The notes beneath the pieces are model-generated. The model did no database searches and had not been told where the DNA came from. It was given only the letters and a program-made list of their open reading frames with translations. Positions 7,816 to 16,584 of a stretch of DNA of 64,000 nucleotides are shown here, one piece after another. The stretch spans positions 1,240,001-1,304,000 of the forward strand of contig NZ_JAEMNW010000002.1 of NCBI RefSeq assembly GCF_016481275.1, in the 5' to 3' direction. The stretch's first letter is position 1. Every line of letters begins with the position of its first letter. The translations under genes were made by a program, and so were the position numbers. The DNA comes from Antrihabitans auranticaus. GTDB lineage: Bacteria; Actinomycetota; Actinomycetes; Mycobacteriales; Mycobacteriaceae.

Positions 7816-9291
7816 ATGAACAACCTGCGACCGGCGGAGTCGGAAGCGTCACTCCTGCTGATCGACGGCAAATTGGTGCCTGGTTCGGGTGGTGTCTTCG
7901 CTACGCACAATCCGGCAACCGAAGCTGTCCTCGGCTACGCCGCCAATGCCACAGCAGCAGACATGGACGGCGCGATTACAGCCGCACGCCGAGCGTTCGA
8001 CGAATCCGACTGGTCCCGTGACCACGGCTTCCGCGCGCGCTGCATTCGGCAACTGCGCGACGCCCTCGTCGCCCACACCGACGAGCTTCGGGAAATCACG
8101 ATTGCCGAGGTCGGCGCGCCGGCAATGCTGACGGGCGGCCCGCAACTCGAGGGCCCGATCGCGGACCTGGGATTTGCGGCCGACCTCGCCGAAACATACT
8201 CGTGGGAAACCGATCTCGGCGTCGCCGAACCCATGGGGATCCGCACACGGCGCACGTTGCGACGAGAAGCCGTCGGCGTGGTCGGCGCGATCACACCGTG
8301 GAACTTCCCGCACCAGATCAATCTCGCCAAGCTCGGTCCCGCTCTGGCCGCGGGAAACACGGTCGTCCTGAAACCTGCCCCCGATACGCCCTGGTGCGCG
8401 GCGCTCGTCGGCAAGGTCATTGCCGAAGAGACCGACATTCCACCCGGTGTCGTCAACATCGTCACCTCAGACGATCATCGGCTCGGTGCCCAGCTCGCCG
8501 AAGATCCACGAGTCGATCTGGTGTCGTTCACGGGGTCCACCCCAACCGGAAAAGCTGTCATGGTCGCCGCCGCAGCAAGCCTCAAGAAGGTCTTCCTGGA
8601 ACTCGGCGGCAAATCCGCGTTCATCGTCCTCGACGACGCAGACGTCGCGAGTGCGTGCAGCGTCGCCGCCTTCTCCGTCTGCGTGCACGCGGGCCAAGGT
8701 TGTGCACTCTCGACGCGTCTGCTGGTACCGCGATCCCGATACGACGAAGCCCTCGAAGCGACCGCACGCACTTTGCGAAGCATCCGCGCGGGTGATCCGA
8801 GCAAACCGGGAACCGTGTGTGGACCGGTCATCTCGAAGAAGCAGCGCGACCGCGTCGAGCGATATGTCGGGCTGGCGCGGGCTGAGGGCGGGACCATCGT
8901 GTGCGGTGGCGGTCGACCGGCCGGCCTCGAGCAGGGCCACTTCTTCGAGCCGACGCTCATCACCGACGTCTCCAACAGTTCGACTGTGGCACAGGAAGAA
9001 ATCTTCGGCCCGGTCCTCGTTCTACTCCCCTACGAAGACGACGCCGACGCGATTGCAATTGCCAACGACTCACCGTACGGACTCTCCGGTTCCGTATGGG
9101 GTTCCGATCCACAACGCGTGAAGAAGGTCGTCGACGGAGTCCGGACCGGAACGCTGAGCGTCAACGGCGGTGTCTGGTACTCGGCCGACGTCCCCTTCGG
9201 CGGATACAAGCAATCCGGCATCGGCCGGGAAATGGGAGTCGCCGGATTCGAGGAGTACCTCGAGACGAAGCTCATCGCTTCGGCCGGCTAA
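7816..9291 (+). CDS. Aldehyde dehydrogenase (NAD(P)-dependent)
   Basis: A 491-aa ALDH-superfamily enzyme oxidising an aldehyde to a carboxylate. Visible catalytic residues are Asn163 (TPWNFPH), Glu262 (LELGGKSA) and the nucleophile Cys296 (HAGQGCALST). The cofactor motif FTGSTPTGK is at about 238-246, and the C-terminal PFGGYKQSGIGREMG is intact. Length is normal. The ATG follows AGGGAG. It heads an operon with SDR, beta-hydroxyacid dehydrogenase, CMD-like and flavoprotein genes, so it probably handles an aldehyde from lipid or alicyclic side-chain oxidation. The exact substrate is unknown. Confidence 0.92.
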   Translation: MNNLRPAESEASLLLIDGKLVPGSGGVFATHNPATEAVLGYAANATAADMDGAITAARRAFDESDWSRDHGFRARCIRQLRDALVAHTDELREITIAEVGAPAMLTGGPQLEGPIADLGFAADLAETYSWETDLGVAEPMGIRTRRTLRREAVGVVGAITPWNFPHQINLAKLGPALAAGNTVVLKPAPDTPWCAALVGKVIAEETDIPPGVVNIVTSDDHRLGAQLAEDPRVDLVSFTGSTPTGKAVMVAAAASLKKVFLELGGKSAFIVLDDADVASACSVAAFSVCVHAGQGCALSTRLLVPRSRYDEALEATARTLRSIRAGDPSKPGTVCGPVISKKQRDRVERYVGLARAEGGTIVCGGGRPAGLEQGHFFEPTLITDVSNSSTVAQEEIFGPVLVLLPYEDDADAIAIANDSPYGLSGSVWGSDPQRVKKVVDGVRTGTLSVNGGVWYSADVPFGGYKQSGIGREMGVAGFEEYLETKLIASAG

Positions 9292-9330
9292 CAGGCATCC
9301 ACCGAACAGCACTCGCAAGGAGCACATCGA

Positions 9331-10083
9331 ATGTCGCGATTCACAGGTAAGACTGCCATCGTCACCGGTGCGGCACAGGGTATCGGCGCGGTCTACGCCG
9401 CAGCCCTGGCAAAGGAAGGCGCCAACGTCGTCGTCGCCGACTTGAATGTCGAGGGCGGCAAGGAAACCGCGAAACAGATCAATGCGGACGGCGGCACCGC
9501 GGTCTTCCAGGAGGTCGACGTAGCCGACGTCGACTCTGCCGCCGCGCTCGCGGAATTCACGGTCGCCGAGTTCGGCGGGATCAACCACCTGGTCAACAAC
9601 GCCGCGATCTATGGCGGCATGAAGCTGGACCTCCTGCTGACCGTGCCCTGGGACTACTACAAGAAGTTCATGAGCGTGAACATGGACGGTGCCCTGAACG
9701 TGACGCGGGCCGTCTACAAGCCGATGCGCAAGAGCGGCGGCGGATCGATCGTCAATCAGTCCTCGACTGCAGCATGGGTCTATTCGGGCTTCTACGGCCT
9801 TGCGAAGGTCGGGATCAATGGACTCACACAGCAACTCGCACTGGAGCTCGGTGGTTCGAACATCCGGATCAACGCGATCGCGCCGGGCCCCATCGACACC
9901 GAGGCCACTCGAACAGTCACACCGGGAACCATCGTCGAGGACATGGTGAAGAAGCTGCCGCTGCACCGAATCGGCACGCCGGAGGACCTTGTCGGCGCCT
10001 GCCTGTATCTGCTGTCCGATGATGCCGCCTGGGTAACCGGTCACATTCTCAACGTCGACGGCGGACAGATCTTCCGGTCATGA
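9331..10083 (+). CDS. Short-chain dehydrogenase/reductase
   Basis: A 250-aa classical SDR. It has the NAD(P)-binding TGAAQGIG near residues 12-19, an NNAAIYGG segment, a catalytic Ser in NQSSTAAW, and YGLAK as the YxxxK pair. The ending DGGQIFRS is typical. The acidic residue after the second beta strand (VVADLN) favours NAD(H) over NADP(H). The ATG is preceded by AAGGAG. It overlaps the next gene by 4 nt (ATGA). The likely role is oxidation of an alcohol to a ketone, or the reverse, in the same pathway as the adjacent aldehyde dehydrogenase; substrate unknown. Confidence 0.9.
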   Translation: MSRFTGKTAIVTGAAQGIGAVYAAALAKEGANVVVADLNVEGGKETAKQINADGGTAVFQEVDVADVDSAAALAEFTVAEFGGINHLVNNAAIYGGMKLDLLLTVPWDYYKKFMSVNMDGALNVTRAVYKPMRKSGGGSIVNQSSTAAWVYSGFYGLAKVGINGLTQQLALELGGSNIRINAIAPGPIDTEATRTVTPGTIVEDMVKKLPLHRIGTPEDLVGACLYLLSDDAAWVTGHILNVDGGQIFRS

Positions 10084-10967
10084 CCGAAAGCACTGTGCGC
10101 GAACCAGTCGGGTTCATCGGGTTGGGCAACATGGGTGCGCCGATGGCCACACGGCTCGTCGACTGGCCCGGCGGTCTCGTCGTGTGCGACATGCGGCCGG
10201 ATGCGACCGAGCCGTTCCGCGAAGCCGGTGCGACCGTTGCACATTCGAGCAAGGATGTCGCGGCCACCGCAAAGGTCATCTCGATAACGGTCCTCGATGA
10301 CGCCCAGGTGCGAGATGTCATCACCGGACCCGACGGAATCCTGCAGGCGGCCGCACCGGGCACGGTCATTGCCGTACATTCCACGATCAGCGATCAGACA
10401 GCGGTCGAACTCGGTGCCGAATGCGCAAAGAGCGGAATCGAATTCGTCGATGCGCCCGTCAGTGGTGGCGCTCCCGGTGCCGCCAAAGGCGCGCTCGCGG
10501 TGATGGTGGGCGGTAGCACCGGTGCGTACGAGGCGGTCCGCGAACCGTTCGGCTACTGGGCCGATCTGGTGATCCACGCCGGCGAAGTCGGCGCGGGCAC
10601 ACGAATGAAGCTGGCCCGCAACCTGCTTCATTTCGTCTCCTTCACCGCGGCAGCGGAAGCGCAACGCCTCGCGGAAGCCGCCGGGCTGGACATCACTGCG
10701 CTCGGCAAGGTCGTCCGGCATTCCGATCGCATCACCGGCGGACCAGGTTCGATCATGCTGCGCGACAATACCTCCGACATCGCAGCCGACGACTTCTGGC
10801 ATCCGATCATGACTCACGTCCGCAACCTCGGCGAGAAGGATCTCGCCCTTGCCCTCGGCCTCGGGGACAGACTGGGAGTCGATCTGCCGCTCGCTCGAAT
10901 CGCACTCGATGGACTGGGCGCCGGCTTGGGGGTCGGGTCAACGAAAACCGAAGGGGAGCACACATGA
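10080..10967 (+). CDS. 3-hydroxyisobutyrate dehydrogenase-family NAD(P)-binding oxidoreductase
   Basis: A 295-aa beta-hydroxyacid dehydrogenase. The N-terminal Rossmann signature GFIGLGNMGAPMATRL is complete. The substrate-binding DAPVSGGAPGAAKGALAVMVGG follows. The catalytic lysine lies in GAGTRMKLARN, matching the family GxGxxxKxxxN pattern. Length is standard. ATGA overlaps on both sides place it inside a translationally coupled operon. The family oxidises beta-hydroxyacids to semialdehydes or reduces short aldehydes. Next to an aldehyde dehydrogenase it could make the semialdehyde that enzyme consumes (inference). Confidence 0.88.
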   Translation: MTESTVREPVGFIGLGNMGAPMATRLVDWPGGLVVCDMRPDATEPFREAGATVAHSSKDVAATAKVISITVLDDAQVRDVITGPDGILQAAAPGTVIAVHSTISDQTAVELGAECAKSGIEFVDAPVSGGAPGAAKGALAVMVGGSTGAYEAVREPFGYWADLVIHAGEVGAGTRMKLARNLLHFVSFTAAAEAQRLAEAAGLDITALGKVVRHSDRITGGPGSIMLRDNTSDIAADDFWHPIMTHVRNLGEKDLALALGLGDRLGVDLPLARIALDGLGAGLGVGSTKTEGEHT

Positions 10968-11341
10968 CGGACGAGGTTCGGCAACGCGGCTTGGACATGA
11001 TGAAGAAGGTCTACGGGTGGGATCTGCCCGCCGACGTACCCGGTGACTTCTTCGCCGTCACCATCGACCATCTGTTCGCCGAAATCTGGGCTCGCCCCGC
11101 GTTGACGATACGTGAACGACGCCTCCTGCTGTTGGGCGCGGTCACGGCGCAGGGGAATATGGACATCGCCAAGATCCAACTCGGTGCGGCGCTGCGCAAC
11201 GACGAGTTCGATGCCGACCAACTCCGCGAAATAGCGTTGTTCCTTACCCATTACGTCGGCTGGCCCACTGGCACCAAGCTCGACCAGACCGTCAATGCAG
11301 TCCTTGCCGAAGCCAAGAAGAAGCGAGCAGCCGATGACTGA
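10964..11341 (+). CDS. Carboxymuconolactone decarboxylase-family protein
   Basis: A 125-aa small helical protein of the CMD/AhpD-like fold. It has the characteristic LTIRERRLLLLGAVTAQGN segment and a C-terminal EIALFLTHYVGWPTGTKL. The CxxC of AhpD peroxidases is absent, so a redox role is unlikely and a decarboxylase or isomerase-like role is more plausible. It overlaps the preceding gene by ATGA and the following flavoprotein gene by 8 nt. CMD-like proteins often occur in alicyclic and steroid-side-chain operons as genes of unknown chemistry. The name describes fold only. Confidence 0.8.
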   Translation: MTDEVRQRGLDMMKKVYGWDLPADVPGDFFAVTIDHLFAEIWARPALTIRERRLLLLGAVTAQGNMDIAKIQLGAALRNDEFDADQLREIALFLTHYVGWPTGTKLDQTVNAVLAEAKKKRAADD

Positions 11342-12827
11342 CCTATCGAACGTGACTCCGGTCGACGCGGAGGATATCTCCGAATGGGACATGACCGCGG
11401 ACGTGGTCGTCGCGGGGTACGGCATCGCGGGCGTGTCCGCGGCCATCGAGGCGGCGAACGGAGGCGCACGTGTTCTCGTACTCGAGCGCACGAGCGGCTG
11501 GGGCGGTGCGGCGTCGCTGGCGGGCGGGTTCATCTATCTCGGCGGCGGTACGGCGCTGCAGAAGGCCCTCGGGTTCGACGACTCCGCCGACAACATGGCG
11601 CGCTTTCTCGAAGCCGCTGTCGGACCCGGAGCCGACAAAGCCAAGATCAAGGACTACTGCGACGGTTCGGTCGCCCATTACGACTGGCTCGTCTCCTGTG
11701 GCGTCCCGTTCCGTGAAGCCTTCTGGGGCGAACCGGGCTGGGAGCCGCCGCACGACGAGGGACTCATGTACTCGGGCGGCGAAAACGCGGCGCCGTTCAA
11801 CGAGATCGCACAGCCCGCGCCACGCGGGCACGTTCCACAAATGGCGAACAAGCGCACTGGGCAGAAGGGGGGCGGCTACATGTTGATGAAGCCGCTCATC
11901 GACACTGCCGAAAAGCTCGGTGTCCGAACCGAATACGACATCCGAATCGAAAGGCTGATCGTCGACCACGAGCACCGCGTCGTCGGAGTGCTTGCGAAGC
12001 GGTACGGCAAAGAGATCGCGATCAAAGCCAAGCGCGGAGTCGTTCTCGCCACCGGCAGCTTCGCGTACAACCAGCAGATGATCGAGGCGTATGCGCCGCG
12101 CCTCATCGGCCGCCCGGGTGCCGCGATCGAGGAACACGACGGGCGCGCCATCCGCGTCGCGCAGGCCCTCGGCGCCGACCTCGTCCACATGGACGCCACC
12201 GAGGTCGCGTTCTTCGGCGATCCGCAGTTGCTGGCCAGAGGAATTCTGGTCAACGGCAGAGGTCAGCGATACGTACCCGAAGACACCTACCCCGGCCGGA
12301 TCGGCCAGATGACCCTGCTGCAACAGGACAATCAGGCCTTCCTGGTGATCGACGAGGAATCCTACGAAGCGGCGCTGGAGACAGAGACCTCGACCAGCTT
12401 CTTCCGGACGACGCCGAAGTGGGTCGCCGAATCGGTGGCGGAGCTGGAGGCGGAAATGGGCCTCCCGGAGTCCGCTCTGCAGTCGACGATCGCCACGTAC
12501 AACTTGCACGCTGCGCAGGGGAAGGACCCCCTGCTCGGCAAGAAGCCGGAGTGGGTCAAGCCGATCGGTACACCGATCGCCGCGTTCGACCACCGCGGGC
12601 ACACAGCGGGATTCACGTTGGGCGGCTTGCGGACCGACCTCGACGGCAGAGTCGTCCACGTGTCGGGCGAGCCGATCGCCGGCCTGTTCGCTGCCGGTCG
12701 GTGCACCTCCGGTCTGTGCGCGGGCGGTTACGTGAGCGGTGCATCGCTCGGTGACGGCAGCTTCTACGGACGGCGCGCGGGAGCCGCAGCAGCGAAAGAC
12801 GGAGTTCGCACCGGAGTTGTTCACTAG
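11334..12827 (+). CDS. FAD-dependent oxidoreductase, fumarate reductase/3-ketosteroid dehydrogenase-like
   Basis: A 497-aa FAD_binding_2 flavoprotein. I chose the ATG at 11334 (MTDLSNVTPVD), which overlaps the preceding stop; an upstream in-frame ATG at 11295 sits inside the previous gene. The dinucleotide motif VVVAGYGIAGVSAAIEAA is followed by an acidic residue (VLVLER). The SGWGGAASLAGG segment and the C-terminal FAAGRCTSGLCAGGYVSGASLGDGSFYGRRAG complete the FAD site. The architecture resembles 3-ketosteroid dehydrogenases and fumarate-reductase flavoproteins, which act on alpha,beta positions of ketones or acids. The substrate cannot be determined. It is last in the operon, just before tetR. 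Confidence 0.85.
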   Translation: MTDLSNVTPVDAEDISEWDMTADVVVAGYGIAGVSAAIEAANGGARVLVLERTSGWGGAASLAGGFIYLGGGTALQKALGFDDSADNMARFLEAAVGPGADKAKIKDYCDGSVAHYDWLVSCGVPFREAFWGEPGWEPPHDEGLMYSGGENAAPFNEIAQPAPRGHVPQMANKRTGQKGGGYMLMKPLIDTAEKLGVRTEYDIRIERLIVDHEHRVVGVLAKRYGKEIAIKAKRGVVLATGSFAYNQQMIEAYAPRLIGRPGAAIEEHDGRAIRVAQALGADLVHMDATEVAFFGDPQLLARGILVNGRGQRYVPEDTYPGRIGQMTLLQQDNQAFLVIDEESYEAALETETSTSFFRTTPKWVAESVAELEAEMGLPESALQSTIATYNLHAAQGKDPLLGKKPEWVKPIGTPIAAFDHRGHTAGFTLGGLRTDLDGRVVHVSGEPIAGLFAAGRCTSGLCAGGYVSGASLGDGSFYGRRAGAAAAKDGVRTGVVH

Positions 12828-12841
12828 GTGGTGTTGCAGTA

Positions 12842-13426
12842 ATGTCTGGACACGTGTCTGAACCCGTGATTCTCGAAGCAACTCGGCGACGGCTCACCGA
12901 AAAGCAAGCCGATACCGTCGACCGCCTGACCAAGGCAGCGGTCGACGTACTCCGCCGTGAAGGCTTTGCGGGACTGACCGTTCGGATGGTCGCCGCCGAA
13001 GCCGGGGTCGGAGCGGCGACTGCTTACACGTACTTTTCGTCGAAAGAACACCTCTTCGCGGAGATATTCTGGCGGCGCTTGTCTGCGACACCACCGCCGT
13101 CGAACGACGATCCCGTGCGCAAGAACCGAATCGTCGCGGTGCTGCGTCACATCGCACTGCTCGTTGCCGACGAACCCGAACTTGCAGGCGCTGTGACCAG
13201 CGCACTACTCGGACGCGACCCGGATGTCGAGCATCTGCGACTGCGCATCGGCGTGGAAATTCGCAGTCGACTGGTCGCCGCGTTGGGTCCCGACACCGAT
13301 CCGGACTTGATCGAACTGCTCGAGGCGCTCTACGCAGGCGCGCTGGTGCGGGCCGGGATGGGATATGCGTCGTACTCCGAAATCGCCGATCGACTCGAGA
13401 AGTCCGCGCATCTGTTGATCGACTGA
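12842..13426 (+). CDS. TetR-family transcriptional regulator
   Basis: A 194-aa TetR-type repressor. The N-terminal helix-turn-helix is clear (GFAGLTVRMVAAEAGVGAATAYTYFSSKEHLFAEIF, about residues 40-75), followed by a variable ligand-binding domain. It begins 14 nt after the flavoprotein stop. The ATG at 12842 is embedded in a copy of the 17-bp operator, and in-frame GTG codons at 12854 and 12866 are alternative starts. Autoregulation and control of the upstream operon and the FAAL operon are inferred from the three operator copies. The ligand is probably an acyl-CoA or related lipid intermediate (guess). Confidence 0.9.
   Translation: MSGHVSEPVILEATRRRLTEKQADTVDRLTKAAVDVLRREGFAGLTVRMVAAEAGVGAATAYTYFSSKEHLFAEIFWRRLSATPPPSNDDPVRKNRIVAVLRHIALLVADEPELAGAVTSALLGRDPDVEHLRLRIGVEIRSRLVAALGPDTDPDLIELLEALYAGALVRAGMGYASYSEIADRLEKSAHLLID
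12846..12862. promoter_or_regulatory. Shared 17-bp palindromic operator, copy 2, over the tetR start
   Basis: CTGGACACGTGTCTGAA; its reverse complement TTCAGACACGTGTCCAG aligns with copies 1 and 3. The core GGACACGTGTC is an almost perfect palindrome. It lies within the first codons of tetR if the ATG at 12842 is used, or just upstream if the GTG at 12866 is used. Confidence 0.65.
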
Positions 13427-13452
13427 CTTCGTGCCGGTCCAAGCACGCCCCG

Positions 13453-14091
13453 TCAATCGAACGAAGCAACGACCGGCGCGATCGACGGCAGTCCCGCAAC
13501 GAGCACCATCGTCGCCTTCGCCTCAGCGGTGACCAGGGCGCCGTGCCGGATCTCCGCCGACGCGAACACTTTTCGACCGTCGACCGAATCGACTCGCGCC
13601 GTCACGTCGAGCGGTACGTGCAACGGGGTGCCCTTGCGATAGTCGACGGTCAGCGACGCCGTGACCGCAGCCGCGATGGTCCACGCCACGTTGCGACCGA
13701 GCGCGTGGTCGAGCACCGCCGCCACCAGCCCGCCGTGGACGCGGCCCGGCGGCCCCTCGTGAGCCGTGGGAAACACCACCCGCGCGTGGGTGACGCCGTC
13801 GATGTACCTCAAGTCGGTCAGCGGTGGCGCCACGGGGTTGCACGGACCCTCCACGGCATTGTTGATACTGACTCCGCCATCACCACGCGCCACCACGAGC
13901 GTGGAGTCCCGGGTGCGGGTGCGCAACAGCGCGGCTGCCTGATCGATCAGCAACGTCGCGGCCCCGAGTTCGGCACTGCTCGCCTGACTGTGCAGGCACG
14001 CGTCGATCAGTTCCCGGATTCGATCCGCCAGAAGTCTCGCATCCTCCGGCACCGTTGCAATCTCGCGAAACGCTGGCGCACCGTTTGTCAT
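13453..14091 (-). CDS. PaaI/4HBT hotdog-fold thioesterase
   Basis: A 212-aa protein whose C-terminal part is a hotdog-fold acyl-CoA thioesterase. The signature GPPGRVHGGLVAAVLDHALG is followed by the strand ASLTVDYRKGTPL. The N-terminal 80 residues are helical extension of the kind seen in actinobacterial PaaI-like proteins. It is the last gene of the six-gene minus operon and overlaps the hydrolase gene by ATGA. Probable role: hydrolysis of an acyl-CoA made by the upstream acyl-CoA synthetases, balancing acyl pools. It converges on tetR with a 26-bp gap. Confidence 0.85.
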   Translation of the reverse strand: MTNGAPAFREIATVPEDARLLADRIRELIDACLHSQASSAELGAATLLIDQAAALLRTRTRDSTLVVARGDGGVSINNAVEGPCNPVAPPLTDLRYIDGVTHARVVFPTAHEGPPGRVHGGLVAAVLDHALGRNVAWTIAAAVTASLTVDYRKGTPLHVPLDVTARVDSVDGRKVFASAEIRHGALVTAEAKATMVLVAGLPSIAPVVASFD

Positions 14092-15212
14092 GACCGAACC
14101 CCTAACTCATTGGAAAGAAATCCGTCGATGAAGGATCGCGCGTCCGACGACATCAGATGCCCGATGTGGCCACCTTCGTGCCAGTGGACATCGCACCGCC
14201 AGCGCTCCTGCAATTGTTGTGCCGCGCGTACCGATGTCACCCTGTCGTTGGATGCGGCAAGCACGACGCGCCGACGGGGTGTCGCGCGCGGCTGGAGGAC
14301 CATCGGATCGACGACCGAACTCGCTCGGCGGACGACGTCGGAACGCAGGAGCGCGGCGAGTCTGCGCCCGCTTGCGCCGCCACGTTCGAGGTGGTGGGCA
14401 AGCGTGCCGTGGAGGTCGAGCATCGGGACGACAACTCCGACTGCATCGATTGCGGGTTCGAGTTGCGAGGCGAGCGCAGCTATCGGCGCCCCCAGCGAAA
14501 GTCCCACCATCGCAATCGATTCGGGCTGTTGATGCGTGACCCACTCGATGACGGACCGCACTTCGTAGACCGCCCGCAGCGTCGTCGCAATGTTCACCAA
14601 CGGATCGAAGCTAGGAAAAAGCTGGCCTTTGCGGCGCCGCAACCCGTGCAGGGGTAACACCGGGAGCGCCACGTTGAGGCCGAGGTCTTCGTGAATGTGG
14701 CGGGCGCGCAGCGAGATCAGGTCGTCCGAGCGCCCCTGCCCTGCACCGTGGATCCAGACGACCCATGGCCGCGGACCGTCGAGGTGGCGCATGGTCCGCA
14801 CGCTCGCGACCTCCCACCCGGCCAGACCCGCCGCGCGCAAGGAGGGCGGGAGGTCCGGAGCACTCACGTAGTCCAGACGCTCGAACTGGGTGGTGCCAAG
14901 CCTGCGTGGCGTCACCTTCACCGTCTGGAGGTTGCCGGGTGCGGGATTACATCCGGCGACACCGAGCGCGACAAGCTCTTCCGTGGCCCTGCCGCACTTC
15001 GCCACCGCTGCCTCGACGGCCGCGGGGTCCGGTACCGCGCGGACGAGAGCACTGGCGGCGACGAAGAACTCGTCGAGCGTGGTCTCGCAGACCTGCCGGG
15101 GACCGAGCCGGAACGGCGGATTCGCGGCACTGCCGGATCGCTTGCTCGCACGAACCGAACTCGCGACAGAGCGCGGAATTACGTTCGCGAGCAACGACAA
15201 CCGTTCACGCAT
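14088..15212 (-). CDS. Alpha/beta-hydrolase family protein
   Basis: A 374-aa serine hydrolase candidate. The oxyanion region WIHGAGQG and the nucleophile elbow MVGLSLGAPIAAL (GxSxG) are clear. An Asp in AASNDRVTS and a His in HEGGHIGHL complete a plausible triad. The N-terminal 110 residues are not part of the core fold. It overlaps the WS/DGAT gene by 8 nt and the thioesterase gene by 4 nt. From memory, M. tuberculosis places an esterase (LipO) near a WS/DGAT and FadD12 in a comparable order. Substrate is probably an acyl ester; not certain. Confidence 0.82.
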   Translation of the reverse strand: MRERLSLLANVIPRSVASSVRASKRSGSAANPPFRLGPRQVCETTLDEFFVAASALVRAVPDPAAVEAAVAKCGRATEELVALGVAGCNPAPGNLQTVKVTPRRLGTTQFERLDYVSAPDLPPSLRAAGLAGWEVASVRTMRHLDGPRPWVVWIHGAGQGRSDDLISLRARHIHEDLGLNVALPVLPLHGLRRRKGQLFPSFDPLVNIATTLRAVYEVRSVIEWVTHQQPESIAMVGLSLGAPIAALASQLEPAIDAVGVVVPMLDLHGTLAHHLERGGASGRRLAALLRSDVVRRASSVVDPMVLQPRATPRRRVVLAASNDRVTSVRAAQQLQERWRCDVHWHEGGHIGHLMSSDARSFIDGFLSNELGVRS

Positions 15213-16584
15213 ACGTGTGCCCCCGAACCGCGCTCATGAGTTCGCCGACGGCCGACCCGAGGCGAGCAACGAAACGGGCTGGGTCGGGCATCGACTCGGG
15301 TGTGGCGACGAGGCCGATCGACAGCCTGCCGTCGTAACTGTAGGCAGTCAGATTCACGTCCGCGGGCGCAATCGCCACTGCGAACGAAATCCATTCCACG
15401 ACAGCCACATCGCCGAGCCAGCGTCGATGGTCGGGTCCCGCGACGTTGGCGGTGGTGATGTTGTTGACGATGCGCGGCATTCGGTCAGCGAGAATCGGCC
15501 GCAGGTTCGCCGCAGCGCGGGCAGTGTAGGTCGACAGCCTTTCGGTGCAGTCGAAGCCGAGGCGGCGACGAAACTCGACGGCAGACGAGCAGCTGAGCGC
15601 GGTTGCGAGCAGGCGTTGGCGCGGGTCCGCAGTCTGGGTGTGCAGGTACACGCTGCACGCTGCCACGGCGTTGCCCCAGCGCCGCTTCGACTTCGGGTCC
15701 GCGGAAACACCGAAGGTTGCGACCACTGGCGCAGTCACCGGTTCACCCCTGGTGAGCAGCTCCTCACGCATCGCCCCGGCGACGACTGCGTGCAACACAC
15801 CGTTCAGCGTCGTCCCGCCGGCGCGTGCGATGTGCCGAAGATCGGCCAGGTCGATGGCGTAGCTCGCGCAGACCCGCTCGGCGCCACTGGGCGTGTTGAA
15901 GCTGGTGCGCGCGGCGTTCAGCCGCGGCGGTAGCGCCGACCGCTGCTCGAACGCGCGAGCACGCCCCCGGCTCCGGACAAGTTCGCGACACAGCGCGGCG
16001 GTGCCCCGCAGCATTCGTCCGCTGTCACGAAGAGCTTCCCGTCGCAGTTCGCGAGGATCGGTTGCAATCGGGTCGGCACGCCTGCACCCGTGCGCGACAG
16101 AACCCGGCGTTCCGGACGTCGTCGCAAGGAAGGTATTCAGCGCCGCGAGCCCGTCACAGACGGCGTGGTGCACGCGGACCACGATCGCTTGTTGCCCACC
16201 GGCCAAACCGTGCACGAGAGTCATCGCCCACAGGGGCCGCGACCGGTCGAGCTGAGCTTCTGCAAGGCGGGCGAACGCTGCGTCGAGGGATGTCCGGCTC
16301 GTGTCCGGAATCCTCGATTCATCGAGATGGCAGTCGATATCGAACTCTTCGTCGTCCACCCAGAACGGCCGGCCGCCGAACCCCGGCACCGAAACGACGC
16401 GCTGGGTTGCACGCGGCACCAACCCGAGATACTCCGGGACGACGCGCCGCAGATCGTCGAGCGTGAGGGGCCGACCACGGGCCGCCGTATCGAGGACCGC
16501 AACCTTGAGCGTGTGCATCGGAGTATCGGGGCGCTCCATGTGCCACAGCAGGGACTCCTGGCCCGAGAATCGTTCCACTGTCAT
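15205..16584 (-). CDS. Wax ester synthase/acyl-CoA:diacylglycerol acyltransferase (WS/DGAT)
   Basis: A 459-aa WS/DGAT. The catalytic HHxxxDG motif is HHAVCDG at residues 139-145. The C-terminal domain has the conserved NNITTANVAGPDH and the later LTAYSYDGRLSIGLVATPE segments. The enzyme transfers an acyl group from acyl-CoA to a fatty alcohol or diacylglycerol, usually at the inner membrane or lipid-droplet surface. It overlaps the acyl-CoA synthetase gene by ATGA and so is co-translated with its likely substrate supplier. Length is typical of actinobacterial homologues. Confidence 0.93.
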   Translation of the reverse strand: MTVERFSGQESLLWHMERPDTPMHTLKVAVLDTAARGRPLTLDDLRRVVPEYLGLVPRATQRVVSVPGFGGRPFWVDDEEFDIDCHLDESRIPDTSRTSLDAAFARLAEAQLDRSRPLWAMTLVHGLAGGQQAIVVRVHHAVCDGLAALNTFLATTSGTPGSVAHGCRRADPIATDPRELRREALRDSGRMLRGTAALCRELVRSRGRARAFEQRSALPPRLNAARTSFNTPSGAERVCASYAIDLADLRHIARAGGTTLNGVLHAVVAGAMREELLTRGEPVTAPVVATFGVSADPKSKRRWGNAVAACSVYLHTQTADPRQRLLATALSCSSAVEFRRRLGFDCTERLSTYTARAAANLRPILADRMPRIVNNITTANVAGPDHRRWLGDVAVVEWISFAVAIAPADVNLTAYSYDGRLSIGLVATPESMPDPARFVARLGSAVGELMSAVRGHTYA

